A program made the translations under genes and the position numbers. The notes below the pieces were generated by a model. The model did not search any database, had not been told where the DNA came from, and saw nothing but the letters and a program-made list of their open reading frames with translations. A stretch of DNA of 64,000 nucleotides from Variovorax sp. 54. GTDB lineage: Bacteria > Pseudomonadota > Gammaproteobacteria > Burkholderiales > Burkholderiaceae_C. Each line of letters starts with the position of its first letter. Positions within the stretch are counted from its first letter, which is position 1. Of the stretch, positions 40,242-48,267 are shown in pieces. Location of the stretch: NCBI RefSeq assembly GCF_002754375.1, contig NZ_PEFF01000001.1:4357501-4421500 (forward strand). The letters are read 5' to 3'.

Positions 40242-42368
40242 ATGAATGCCGCACTCTCTTACCCGCTTCGCCTGCTGATCCTGGGCGCTCCGCTGGCCGT
40301 GCACGGCCAGCAACCCGCAGCGTCGCCGGCCGGCACGCTGCGCGATGTCACCGTCTCCACGCCGCGCGGCACGCTGTCTCCTTTCCTCGTGCCCGGCTCG
40401 GTCGATCGCGTCGACGGCGACGAGATGCGCGACAGCCGGATGCAGGTCAACCTGTCCGAAAGCCTGGGCGCCGTGCCCGGCCTGCAGGTGCAGAACCGCA
40501 TGAACTACGCACAGGACCTGCAACTGTCGGTGCGCGGCTTCGGCGCGCGCTCGACCTTTGGCGTGCGCGGCGTGCGCCTGTACGTCGACGGCATTCCGGC
40601 CACCTTGCCCGACGGGCAGGGGCAGACTTCGAACATCGACATCGGCTCGGTCGACCGCGTGGAAGTACTGCGCGGGCCCTTCTCGGCGCTGTACGGCAAT
40701 TCGTCGGGCGGCGTGGTGCAGGCGTTCACGGCCTCGGGGGAGGGCGCGCCGCGCTTGTCCTATTCGCTGGCCGGCGGCAGCTTCGGCAGCTGGCGCCAGT
40801 CGGTGCAGCTCAGCGGTTCGCAGGGCGCGGTCGATTACCTGCTCGGCGCGAGCCACTTCCGCACCGACGGCTGGCGCGAGCAGAGCGCCGCGCGGCGCAA
40901 CATCGCGAACGGCAAGCTGGGCGTTGCGCTCGACAACGGCGACAAGCTCACACTCGTGTTCAACAGCGTGCGCATCGAAGCGCAAGACCCGCTGGGCCTG
41001 ACGGCCGAGCAGGTTGCGCAGGCACCGCGCAAGGCGCCGCTCGCGCTGCAGTACGACACACGCAAGACGGTCGAGCAGACGCAGGTCGGCTTGCGCTACG
41101 AACGGCGCCTCAATGCCGAGCAGGCGCTGCAGTTCATGGTCTATGGCGGCGAGCGCAAGACGGTGCAGTTCCAGTCGATTCCGCCGTCGGCGCAGCAGAG
41201 CCCGCTGCATGCGGGCGGCGTGATCGACCTCACGCGCCAGTACGGCGGCGTCGACCTGCGCTGGACCGCCGCACTGCAGTTGGCCGACCGGCCCTTCGAC
41301 CTCGTCGCGGGCCTGGGCTACGACAGCCTGCGCGAGCGCCGCCGCGGCTACGAGAACTACCAGGGCTCCGCGGCGATGCCCGTGCTGGGCGTGCAAGGGC
41401 GGCTGCGCCGCAACGAGCGCAACGAGGTCTGGAACCTCGATCCGTATGCGCAGGCGGCTTGGCGCTTCACGGAGCGCTGGACGCTCGAGGCCGGCGTGCG
41501 CCGCAGCCGCGTGCACTTCGATTCGCACGACCTCTACATCGGCGGCGCCAACCGCGACGACAGCGGCAGCGCGAGCTACAGCAAGACCTTGCCCGTGGCC
41601 TCGCTGCGCTACCAGGCCACGCCCGATCTTGCTTTGTACAGCTCGGTGGGCCGTGGCTTCGAGACGCCGACGCTCAACGAGCTGTCGTACCGCCCGGGCG
41701 GCGCGAGCGGGCTCAACTTCGGGCTGCGGCCTTCGGTGAACGACAGCCTCGAGGTGGGCGCGAAGGCGCGGCTGGCGGGCGGCCTGCTGACGGCGGCGCT
41801 GTTCCACACCCGCACGCGCGACGAGATCGTCACCGCCACCAACAGCGGCGGCCGCGCCACCTTCCAGAACGCGGGGCGCACGCGGCGCAACGGCTTCGAG
41901 CTGGGCTGGCAGCACGAAACGGCCGACCACTGGCGCACGCAGGTCGCCTACACGTGGCTGGACGCAACGTACCGCGATGCGTTCTGCTCGCCGTCACCTT
42001 GCGCGGGTGGCAACGCCGTGAACGCGGGCAACCGCATCCCGGGCATCGCGCGGCAATCGCTCTTTGCTTCGCTGGGCTGGGTGCCGCCCGAGGGCTGGCG
42101 CGCGGGTGTCGAGATGCGCGCGCTGAGCCGCATCCAGGCCAACGACCTGAACACCGCGAGCGCGCACGGCTACGCCGTGGCGGCGCTGTACGCCGGCTAC
42201 CTGAAGAAGTGGGAGCGCTGGGACTTCAACGCCTTCGCGCGCGTCGACAACCTGTTCGACCGGCGTTATGTGGGCTCGGTCATCGTCAACGAAGGCAATG
42301 CGCGCTTCTACGAGCCCGCGCCGGGCCGCAACTGGACACTGGGCCTGAGCGGCGCGTACCGCTTCTGA
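40242..42368 (+). CDS. TonB-dependent outer-membrane receptor (YncD/FecA-like)
   Basis: The ATG at 40242 is preferred to a GTG at 40236 and gives 708 residues. A short signal (LRLLILGAPLAVHGQQ) is followed by LRDVTVSTPRG. The plug contains VNLSESLGAVPGLQVQNRMN, LSVRGFGARSTFGVRGVRLY, VDGIPATLPDGQGQTSN and VEVLRGPFSALYGNSSGG. The barrel ends in SGAYRF. A Cys pair (FCSPSPCAGG) sits in an extracellular-type loop. The ligand is unknown; plug similarity is to YncD-like receptors rather than the classical siderophore group. It follows the siderophore cassette by 37 bases and probably shares its transcript. Confidence 0.92.
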   Translation: MNAALSYPLRLLILGAPLAVHGQQPAASPAGTLRDVTVSTPRGTLSPFLVPGSVDRVDGDEMRDSRMQVNLSESLGAVPGLQVQNRMNYAQDLQLSVRGFGARSTFGVRGVRLYVDGIPATLPDGQGQTSNIDIGSVDRVEVLRGPFSALYGNSSGGVVQAFTASGEGAPRLSYSLAGGSFGSWRQSVQLSGSQGAVDYLLGASHFRTDGWREQSAARRNIANGKLGVALDNGDKLTLVFNSVRIEAQDPLGLTAEQVAQAPRKAPLALQYDTRKTVEQTQVGLRYERRLNAEQALQFMVYGGERKTVQFQSIPPSAQQSPLHAGGVIDLTRQYGGVDLRWTAALQLADRPFDLVAGLGYDSLRERRRGYENYQGSAAMPVLGVQGRLRRNERNEVWNLDPYAQAAWRFTERWTLEAGVRRSRVHFDSHDLYIGGANRDDSGSASYSKTLPVASLRYQATPDLALYSSVGRGFETPTLNELSYRPGGASGLNFGLRPSVNDSLEVGAKARLAGGLLTAALFHTRTRDEIVTATNSGGRATFQNAGRTRRNGFELGWQHETADHWRTQVAYTWLDATYRDAFCSPSPCAGGNAVNAGNRIPGIARQSLFASLGWVPPEGWRAGVEMRALSRIQANDLNTASAHGYAVAALYAGYLKKWERWDFNAFARVDNLFDRRYVGSVIVNEGNARFYEPAPGRNWTLGLSGAYRF

Positions 42369-42383
42369 ACGCGCCCTGAAAAG

Positions 42384-42420
42384 AAAAGGCCCGCCGCCCC
42401 GAGGGGACGGCGGGCCTTTT
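42384..42420. terminator. Strong bidirectional terminator between TonB receptor and metK
   Basis: AAAAGGCCCGCCG and CGGCGGGCCTTTT form a 13-bp stem with an inner CCC/GGG extension, and U-runs in both directions between convergent genes. Confidence 0.88.
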
Positions 42421-42443
42421 GGCGTCAGGCGTTCGCGGTGTGC

Positions 42444-43628
42444 TTACTTGAGGCCGGCCGCAGCGCGCAGTGCAGCAGCTTGCGTCGTGGCTTCCCAGGT
42501 GAACTCGGGCTCTTCACGGCCGAAGTGGCCGTAGGCGGCGGTCTTCTGGTAGATCGGGCGCAGCAGGTCGAGCATCTGGATGATGCCCTTCGGACGCAGG
42601 TCGAAGTGCTCGCGCACGAGTGCGGCGATCTTGTCGTCGGGGATGAGGCCCGTGCCTTCGGTGTAGACCGTGATGTTCATCGGCTCGGCCACGCCGATCG
42701 CGTAGGCCACCTGGATCTGGCATTGGCGCGCGATGCCGGCGGCCACGATGTTCTTGGCCACGTAGCGTGCGGCGTAGGCGGCCGAGCGGTCGACCTTCGA
42801 CGGGTCCTTGCCCGAGAACGCGCCACCGCCGTGCGGGCAGGCGCCGCCGTAGGTGTCGACGATGATCTTGCGGCCGGTGAGGCCGCAGTCGCCCTGCGGG
42901 CCGCCGATGACGAAACGGCCGGTCGGGTTGATCAGAAAGCGCGTGTCCTTCAGCCATTCCTTCGGCAGCACCGGCTTGATGATCTCTTCGATGATGGCTT
43001 CGTTGAACGAAGCCTTCATCTTGGTTTGCGTCTCGCTCTGGTCGGGATGGTGCTGCGTCGACAGCACGACGGTGTCGATGCTGTGGGGCTTGCCGTCCAC
43101 GTAGCGCATCGTCACCTGGCTCTTGGCATCAGGGCGCAGGAAGGGCAGGCGGCCGTCCTTGCGCAGCTGGGCCTGGCGCTCCACGAGGCGGTGCGCGTAG
43201 TAGATGGGCGCGGGCATCAGCTCGGGCGTTTCGTCGCAGGCGTAGCCGAACATCAGGCCCTGGTCGCCGGCGCCGGTGTTCAGGTGGTCGTCGGAGGCGT
43301 GGTCCACGCCCTGCGCGATGTCGTTGGACTGCTTGTCGTAGCAGACCATCACGGCGCAACCCTTGTAGTCGATGCCGTACTCGGTGTTGTCGTAGCCGAT
43401 GCGCTTGATGGTGTCGCGCGCGACCTGGATGTAGTCGACGTGCGCGTTGGTCGTGATCTCGCCGGCGAGCACCACGAGGCCGGTGTTGGTCAGCGTTTCG
43501 GCTGCCACGCGGCTGCGGGGGTCTTGTTCGAAGATCGCGTCGAGGATCGCGTCCGAGATCTGGTCCGCGACCTTGTCGGGATGGCCTTCGGAGACCGATT
43601 CGGAGGTAAAGAGAAAGTCGTTCGCCAC
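42444..43628 (-). CDS. metK: S-adenosylmethionine synthetase
   Basis: The GTG at 43628 is chosen because AAGGAG lies eight bases upstream and the family N-terminus ([19 protein letters not shown]) begins there; this gives 394 residues. A longer open frame from 43667 adds 13 unconserved residues. Conserved loops are [41 protein letters not shown] and [13 protein letters not shown]. The enzyme makes S-adenosylmethionine from methionine and ATP in the cytoplasm. The 5' leader contains a perfect hairpin at 43719-43740. It diverges from two lipid acyltransferase genes. Confidence 0.98.
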   Translation of the reverse strand: MANDFLFTSESVSEGHPDKVADQISDAILDAIFEQDPRSRVAAETLTNTGLVVLAGEITTNAHVDYIQVARDTIKRIGYDNTEYGIDYKGCAVMVCYDKQSNDIAQGVDHASDDHLNTGAGDQGLMFGYACDETPELMPAPIYYAHRLVERQAQLRKDGRLPFLRPDAKSQVTMRYVDGKPHSIDTVVLSTQHHPDQSETQTKMKASFNEAIIEEIIKPVLPKEWLKDTRFLINPTGRFVIGGPQGDCGLTGRKIIVDTYGGACPHGGGAFSGKDPSKVDRSAAYAARYVAKNIVAAGIARQCQIQVAYAIGVAEPMNITVYTEGTGLIPDDKIAALVREHFDLRPKGIIQMLDLLRPIYQKTAAYGHFGREEPEFTWEATTQAAALRAAAGLK

Positions 43629-43718
43629 TGTAGTCACTCCTTGAAGTTGCAATTGGCGCGTTGCCAACTCTGCGGAGCCCTGGCGAACGCTTTAGCAGAT
43701 GTCGATGAATCGACGGGA

Positions 43719-43740
43719 CACAAGCGCATTCGCGCTTGTG
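43719..43740 (-). other. Hairpin in the metK/acyltransferase intergenic region
   Basis: CACAAGCGC, loop ATTC, GCGCTTGTG form a perfect 9-bp stem 91 bases upstream of metK, in a 233-base divergent intergenic region. It matches no riboswitch I know and has no T-run. Confidence 0.5.
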
Positions 43741-43861
43741 GGTGTCGCCCTGCAAGTTGTTCCGTAACTCGGCGACAATTTGCATTCTATTCGAGCCGCG
43801 CAATACCATGCGCGCGCGTCCGCCTTTTGACGCTTCCTGACTCTCTCCCCCTCCCCGTTCA

Positions 43862-44761
43862 ATGATCACCCTGTTCCGCCTGCTTGCCCGCGTGCCGATG
43901 CCGTTGATGCATCGGCTCGGCGCCTTGCTGGGATGGCTGGTCTGGTGGTGCGCGCCGGACTACCGCCGCCGCTTCAAGGCCAACGCCGAGAGCGCCGGTT
44001 TCTCGCCCGCGCAGTACCGTCCCGCCATCGCCGCCGCCGGCCACATGGCCTCCGAGTTGCCCTGGCTGTGGCTGCGCCCGCAGGGTGAGAGCGTGCTGCC
44101 CCGCGTGGTGCGCTGGGAAGGCGTCGAAGCTTTCGAGGCCGCGATGCGCGCCAAGAAGGGCGTGATCCTCGTGGCGCCGCACCTGGGCAGCTGGGAAATG
44201 TGCGGCCAGGCCATCGGCGAGCGCTTTCTCGCCGACTTCGGCCCGATCACCGCGCTGTTCCGTCCGGCGCGCAAAAAGTGGATGGCCGACCTGATCGCCG
44301 CGGGCTCGCGCGACCGGCCCGGCCTGCAGACCCTGCCGACCAACAACACCGGCGTGCGCGGCCTGATCCGCACGCTGCGCAGCGGCGGCTACACCGGCAT
44401 CCTGCCCGACCAGGTGCCGCCGCTGGGGCAGGGCGTGTGGGCGCCTTTCCTCGGCCGCCCCGCGTACACCATGACCCTGCTTCCCCGTTTGGCCCAACAG
44501 ACCGGTGCCGCCTGCTTCCTCAGCGTGTGCGAGCGCCTGCCGCGCGGCGCGGGCTACGTGATCCGCTTCGAGCCGATCGTCGGCACCGCGCTCACCGACC
44601 CCGACGCGTCCATCGAGGACGCCGCCGCTGCGATGAATGACGGCATCGGCCGCCTGATCCACAGCCTGCCCGGCCAGTACGTCTGGGACTACGCGCGCTA
44701 CAAGGAGCCGCGCGGCGAACCCGCCGTGGTGGCTGGCACCGCCGGAGGGGCTGCGCCATGA
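43862..44761 (+). CDS. LpxL/HtrB-family lipid A acyltransferase
   Basis: This 299-residue member of the LpxL/MsbB acyltransferase family starts with an amphipathic N-terminal membrane segment and has the catalytic HX4E motif at H107-E112 (APHLGSWE). TGILPDQVPPLGQGVW and AYTMTLLPRLAQQTGA are also family regions. It should transfer an acyl chain from acyl-ACP to a lipid A precursor at the inner face of the inner membrane. It overlaps the next acyltransferase by ATGA, so the two secondary acylations of lipid A are probably encoded together. Which chain each adds is not readable. Confidence 0.92.
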   Translation: MITLFRLLARVPMPLMHRLGALLGWLVWWCAPDYRRRFKANAESAGFSPAQYRPAIAAAGHMASELPWLWLRPQGESVLPRVVRWEGVEAFEAAMRAKKGVILVAPHLGSWEMCGQAIGERFLADFGPITALFRPARKKWMADLIAAGSRDRPGLQTLPTNNTGVRGLIRTLRSGGYTGILPDQVPPLGQGVWAPFLGRPAYTMTLLPRLAQQTGAACFLSVCERLPRGAGYVIRFEPIVGTALTDPDASIEDAAAAMNDGIGRLIHSLPGQYVWDYARYKEPRGEPAVVAGTAGGAAP

Positions 44762-45642
44762 GCCTCAGCTCCCGACTCGGCATCGGTTTCATGCGGGTGC
44801 TGGCCCCGCTGCCCCTGCCGCTCGTGCGCGGCTTCAGCAAGGTTCTCGGCCGCGTGCTGCACACCATCGCCGTGCCGCGGCGGCGCGTGGTCGACCGGAA
44901 CCTGGCCCTGTGCTTCCCCGAAAAATCGGAGGCCGAGCGCCGCGCCATCGCACGCGAGACCTTCGTCTTCGTCGCGCAGTCGTGGCTGGACCGCAGCTGG
45001 CTCTGGCATGCGCCCGAACAGGTGGTGAAGAGCCGGCTGAAGATCGTTGGCTCTGCCTCCGAAATCCGCGAGATCGCCGAGGGCGACGCGCCGATGATCC
45101 TGTTCGCACCGCACTTCTACGGGCTCGATGCCGCGGCCACCGCGCTCACCATGCACACGGCGCGCCCGTCGGCCACGATCTACACGACGCAGCGCGATCC
45201 GATGGTCGACGCCTGGATTCGCGAAGGCCGCACGCGTTTCGGCGACGTGGCGGCACTGAACCGGGTGGACGGCATCAAGCCCATCCTCTCGGGGCTGCGC
45301 AAGGGCGGTTTGCTGTACCTGCTGCCCGACATGGACTTCGGGCGCGACCAGACCATCTTCGTGCCCTTCTACGGCGTGCAGGCGGCCACCGTGCCCTCGC
45401 TGTCGCGCTTCGCGCGGCTGGGCAAGGCCAAGGTGGTGCCGGTGGTGGCGAAGCTCACGCCCAGCGGCTACGAGATCCAGGTGCTGTCGGCGTGGCAGAA
45501 CTTCCCGACCGACGACGTCGAGGCCGACACGGCGCTCATGAACGAGCGCCTGCAGGGCTACATCGACACGATGCCGTCCCAGTACTACTGGGTGCACCGG
45601 CGCTTCAAAACGCGCCCTGAAGGCGAGCCCCCGATCTACTGA
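44758..45642 (+). CDS. Second LpxL-family lipid A acyltransferase
   Basis: This 294-residue paralogue of the preceding gene is coupled to it by an ATGA overlap. Its catalytic motif is HX4D (H119-D124 in APHFYGLD) instead of HX4E, and RNLALCFPEKSEAERRAIAR is a typical family region. GLLYLLPDMDFG and VPFYGVQAATVPSLSRFA follow. It probably adds the other secondary acyl chain of lipid A. Its last seven bases overlap the convergent alpha/beta-hydrolase gene. Confidence 0.92.
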   Translation: MSLSSRLGIGFMRVLAPLPLPLVRGFSKVLGRVLHTIAVPRRRVVDRNLALCFPEKSEAERRAIARETFVFVAQSWLDRSWLWHAPEQVVKSRLKIVGSASEIREIAEGDAPMILFAPHFYGLDAAATALTMHTARPSATIYTTQRDPMVDAWIREGRTRFGDVAALNRVDGIKPILSGLRKGGLLYLLPDMDFGRDQTIFVPFYGVQAATVPSLSRFARLGKAKVVPVVAKLTPSGYEIQVLSAWQNFPTDDVEADTALMNERLQGYIDTMPSQYYWVHRRFKTRPEGEPPIY

Positions 45643-46550
45643 TTGCGGGCCAGGAAGCCTTCGATCTCGCGCGCGACCAGCTGCGGCTGTTCGTGCACGA
45701 TCCAGTGGGTGGCGTTCGGCACCTTCTTGACCTCGAGCTTCGGCACGTAGTCTTCCAGCCCTTCGAGCAGGCCCGGCAGCAGCGCCGCGTCATCGAGCGC
45801 CCAGAACACGAAGGTCGGCATGGTCACCGTGAGGCGTTCGCGCGGCAGCACCGGAATGCTGTCGACGGTCTGGCCCGGCAGCGGCGGCTTCATCGGCGTC
45901 ACGCGGTACAGGTTGCAGGCGCCGGTGAGGCCCGCGCTCCAGACTTCGCGGTACTGCTGCTTCACTTCTTCGGTGAGCCAGCCGAAACCATCGGGGCCGG
46001 CCTTCATCAAGAGGAAGAAGGGCCACATGCGCTTGAAGTCGTCGGCCGCGAGCAGGGCTTCGGCGTCGGGGCGCGCCAGGAAATGCATGTAGGCGCTGGC
46101 CTGCTGCTGCGCCGGGTTGTTGCGCAGCTCGCGCGTGAACGTGCCCGGGTGCGGCGAATTGATGATGACCAGCTTGCCGACCTGCTGCGGGAAGGCGTTG
46201 GCGTAGCCCCAGGCGAAGGCGCCGCCCCAGTCGTGGGCGACCAGCGCGGCCATGGTGCCGTCGGCGCTCTCGGTGGCCACGAGCTGCTGGATGTCCTGGA
46301 TCAGCAGGTGGGCCTTGTAGTCGGCGACTTCCGTGGGCGCGCTGGACTTCTCGAAACCGCGCAGGTTGGGCGCCACGCAGCGGTAGCCGCCGTGGGCCGG
46401 GTCCGAGAAGTAGGCGAGCAGCTCGTCCCAGATGAACGCGGCCTCGGGAAAGCCGTGCAGGAACACCATCAGCGGCTGGCCCGGCTTGCCGGCGGCGCGG
46501 CAGCTCAGGGTGGTGCCGTTGGGCAGGCTGCGTTGGAAGGTCTCGGTCAT
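45636..46550 (-). CDS. Alpha/beta hydrolase, epoxide-hydrolase-like
   Basis: This 304-residue alpha/beta-hydrolase has oxyanion region LHGFPEAAFIWDE, nucleophile D107 in VAHDWGGAFAWGYA (Asp rather than Ser, as in epoxide hydrolases and haloalkane dehalogenases) and catalytic H282 in PNATHWIVHEQP. A cap region lies between. It is probably a cytoplasmic soluble epoxide hydrolase or a related C-X bond hydrolase; the substrate is unknown. It converges with the second acyltransferase with a seven-base overlap. The gene upstream on the same strand, engB, is unrelated. Confidence 0.88.
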   Translation of the reverse strand: MTETFQRSLPNGTTLSCRAAGKPGQPLMVFLHGFPEAAFIWDELLAYFSDPAHGGYRCVAPNLRGFEKSSAPTEVADYKAHLLIQDIQQLVATESADGTMAALVAHDWGGAFAWGYANAFPQQVGKLVIINSPHPGTFTRELRNNPAQQQASAYMHFLARPDAEALLAADDFKRMWPFFLLMKAGPDGFGWLTEEVKQQYREVWSAGLTGACNLYRVTPMKPPLPGQTVDSIPVLPRERLTVTMPTFVFWALDDAALLPGLLEGLEDYVPKLEVKKVPNATHWIVHEQPQLVAREIEGFLARNQ

Positions 46551-46640
46551 GCTTCGTGTCTCCTTGGGTTGACTGTCGCTATTGTTTTGATAGTGAACTT
46601 CGCAGGCGAGGCGCTCGATGCAGCCGGTTCCGCTAGCGCA

Positions 46641-47396
46641 TCAGGCGTCTTCGGCCGGTGGCGGCTCGGAGGCCACCGGTGTCGCCGGTGCCGCGGCAGC
46701 GTCGTCGGGATGCACCCAGCGCCACAGCAGCTCGGCCGCCTCGCCGACCCCTTGCTTCTTCAGGGCCGAGAACAGTTTGACCTCGCCGCCGCCGGCGTTC
46801 AGTCGCGTAATCGACAGCACCTTGGCGGCTTCGCTGCGCGTGAGCTTGTCGGATTTGGTCAGCAGGATCAGGAACTTGAGGCCTTGCTGCACACGCGGGC
46901 GGATCACGTCGAGCAGGATCTCGTCGAGCTCGGTCAGACCGTGGCGCGGATCGCACATCAGGACAACCCCGCGCAGGCTTTCGCGCGTCATGAGGTAGTT
47001 GCCCATCACGCGCTGCCAGCGCAGCTTGGCTTCCTTCGGCACGGCCGCGTAGCCGTAGCCGGGCAGGTCGGCCAGCACGGCGTCGTCGACCTTCTGCTTG
47101 CCGATGCCGAACAGGTTGATGTGCTGCGTGCGGCCCGGCGTCTTCGAGGCAAAAGCCAGGCGTGTCTGCTGCGTCAGGGTGTTGATGGCGGTCGATTTGC
47201 CGGCGTTGGAACGGCCGACAAAAGCGATCTCGGGCAGGTCGACCGGGGGCAGGTGTTCCAGCTGCGGAGCGCTGGTCAGGAAGTGGGCGGTGTGCAGCCA
47301 ACCCAGGGCCACGCGCTCGCGTTCAGCGACCTGCGGGTCCACGGCAGGGGCCGCGCGGGGAGGATAAGCGGCGGACTTGGCGCGCGGGGAGGTCAT
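46641..47396 (-). CDS. engB: Ribosome biogenesis GTPase EngB (YihA/YsxC)
   Basis: The ATG at 47396 gives 251 residues; a start at 47423 would add nine. GTPase motifs are GRSNAGKST (G1), TPGRTQ (G2), DLPGYGYA (G3) and LTKSD (G4). EngB helps late assembly of the 50S subunit. A Pro/Ala-rich tail of about 25 residues (after WRWVHPDD) is longer than in E. coli. It diverges from a cytochrome c4 gene across about 70 bases, the arrangement seen in many beta-proteobacteria. Confidence 0.96.
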   Translation of the reverse strand: MTSPRAKSAAYPPRAAPAVDPQVAERERVALGWLHTAHFLTSAPQLEHLPPVDLPEIAFVGRSNAGKSTAINTLTQQTRLAFASKTPGRTQHINLFGIGKQKVDDAVLADLPGYGYAAVPKEAKLRWQRVMGNYLMTRESLRGVVLMCDPRHGLTELDEILLDVIRPRVQQGLKFLILLTKSDKLTRSEAAKVLSITRLNAGGGEVKLFSALKKQGVGEAAELLWRWVHPDDAAAAPATPVASEPPPAEDA

Positions 47397-47466
47397 CAAT
47401 GGGCTTTCGGAACGGGGCGCCATTGTAGAATCGCGGGGTTTTGCGCCATAAATCTAAGCCCCCGAT

Positions 47467-48147
47467 ATGAAGTTGTTTGCCAATATTCTGCTTGCAGCCC
47501 TCATGGGCGTCACAGCCAGCGCGAGTTTTGCAGCCGATGAGCATGCCGCTGCCCCCGCAGCGGCGGCCATCAAGCCGGCCAAGCCAGCCAAGCCCGATCC
47601 CGCCAAGGGCGACACGCTGTTCAATGCGACGCCGGCCAACAGCCAAAGCTGTGCTTCGTGCCACAACGCGGACGGCAACTCGGCCATCGCAGCCAACCCC
47701 AAGCTGGCGCAACAACACCCCGAATACATCCTCAAGCAGCTCGAAGACTTCAAGTCCGGCAAGCGCAAGAGCGCGATCATGAAGCCGCTGGCGTCGGCGC
47801 TGTCTGAAGAAGACATGCGCAACATCGCCTGGTTCGTCGGCTCCAAGAAGATCAAGCCGGGCTTCTCGAAAGAGAAGGACACGGTCGCCCTCGGCGAAAA
47901 AATCTACCGCGGCGGCATCGGCGATCGCCAGATCCCCGCCTGCGCCGGCTGCCACAGCCCGAACGGTGCCGGCCTCCCGGCCCAGTACCCGCGCCTGGGC
48001 GGCCAGCACGCCGACTACACCGTGACCCAGCTCGTGGCCTTCCGCGACAACGTCCGCCTGAACAGCTCGCCGATGAACGGTGTGGCCGCCAAGCTTAACG
48101 ACCGCGAAATCAAGGCCGTCGCCGACTACATCGCCGGCCTGCGCTGA
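47467..48147 (+). CDS. Diheme cytochrome c (cytochrome c4 type)
   Basis: This 226-residue periplasmic protein has a signal peptide (KLFANILLAALMGVTASASF, cleaved near FAAD), an Ala/Pro/Lys-rich linker and two heme-binding motifs: C62-A-S-C65-H66 and C159-A-G-C162-H163. Two homologous cytochrome domains with Met ligands downstream (LASALSEEDMRN, SSPMNGVAAKL) identify cytochrome c4. It carries electrons in the periplasm, usually to a terminal oxidase. The genes that follow encode the ResB-CcsB machinery that attaches heme to such proteins, a meaningful pairing. Confidence 0.95.
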   Translation: MKLFANILLAALMGVTASASFAADEHAAAPAAAAIKPAKPAKPDPAKGDTLFNATPANSQSCASCHNADGNSAIAANPKLAQQHPEYILKQLEDFKSGKRKSAIMKPLASALSEEDMRNIAWFVGSKKIKPGFSKEKDTVALGEKIYRGGIGDRQIPACAGCHSPNGAGLPAQYPRLGGQHADYTVTQLVAFRDNVRLNSSPMNGVAAKLNDREIKAVADYIAGLR

Positions 48148-48200
48148 TTTCCGCTGTCGCGCTGTCCAGCGTGAACTAACCGCCGATAAAAATCCCAAAC

Positions 48201-48241
48201 AAAGGGCGGGCCGATCCAGCAGGATGGCCCGCCCTTTTGTT
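48201..48241 (+). terminator. Terminator after cytochrome c4 gene
   Basis: AAAGGGCGGGCC and GGCCCGCCCTTT form a 12-bp stem, followed by TTGTTTTTT. It lies before resB, so resB probably has its own promoter or relies on read-through. Confidence 0.88.
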
Positions 48242-48267
48242 TTTTCCCCTTTCCTGGTTCCCTTCCG

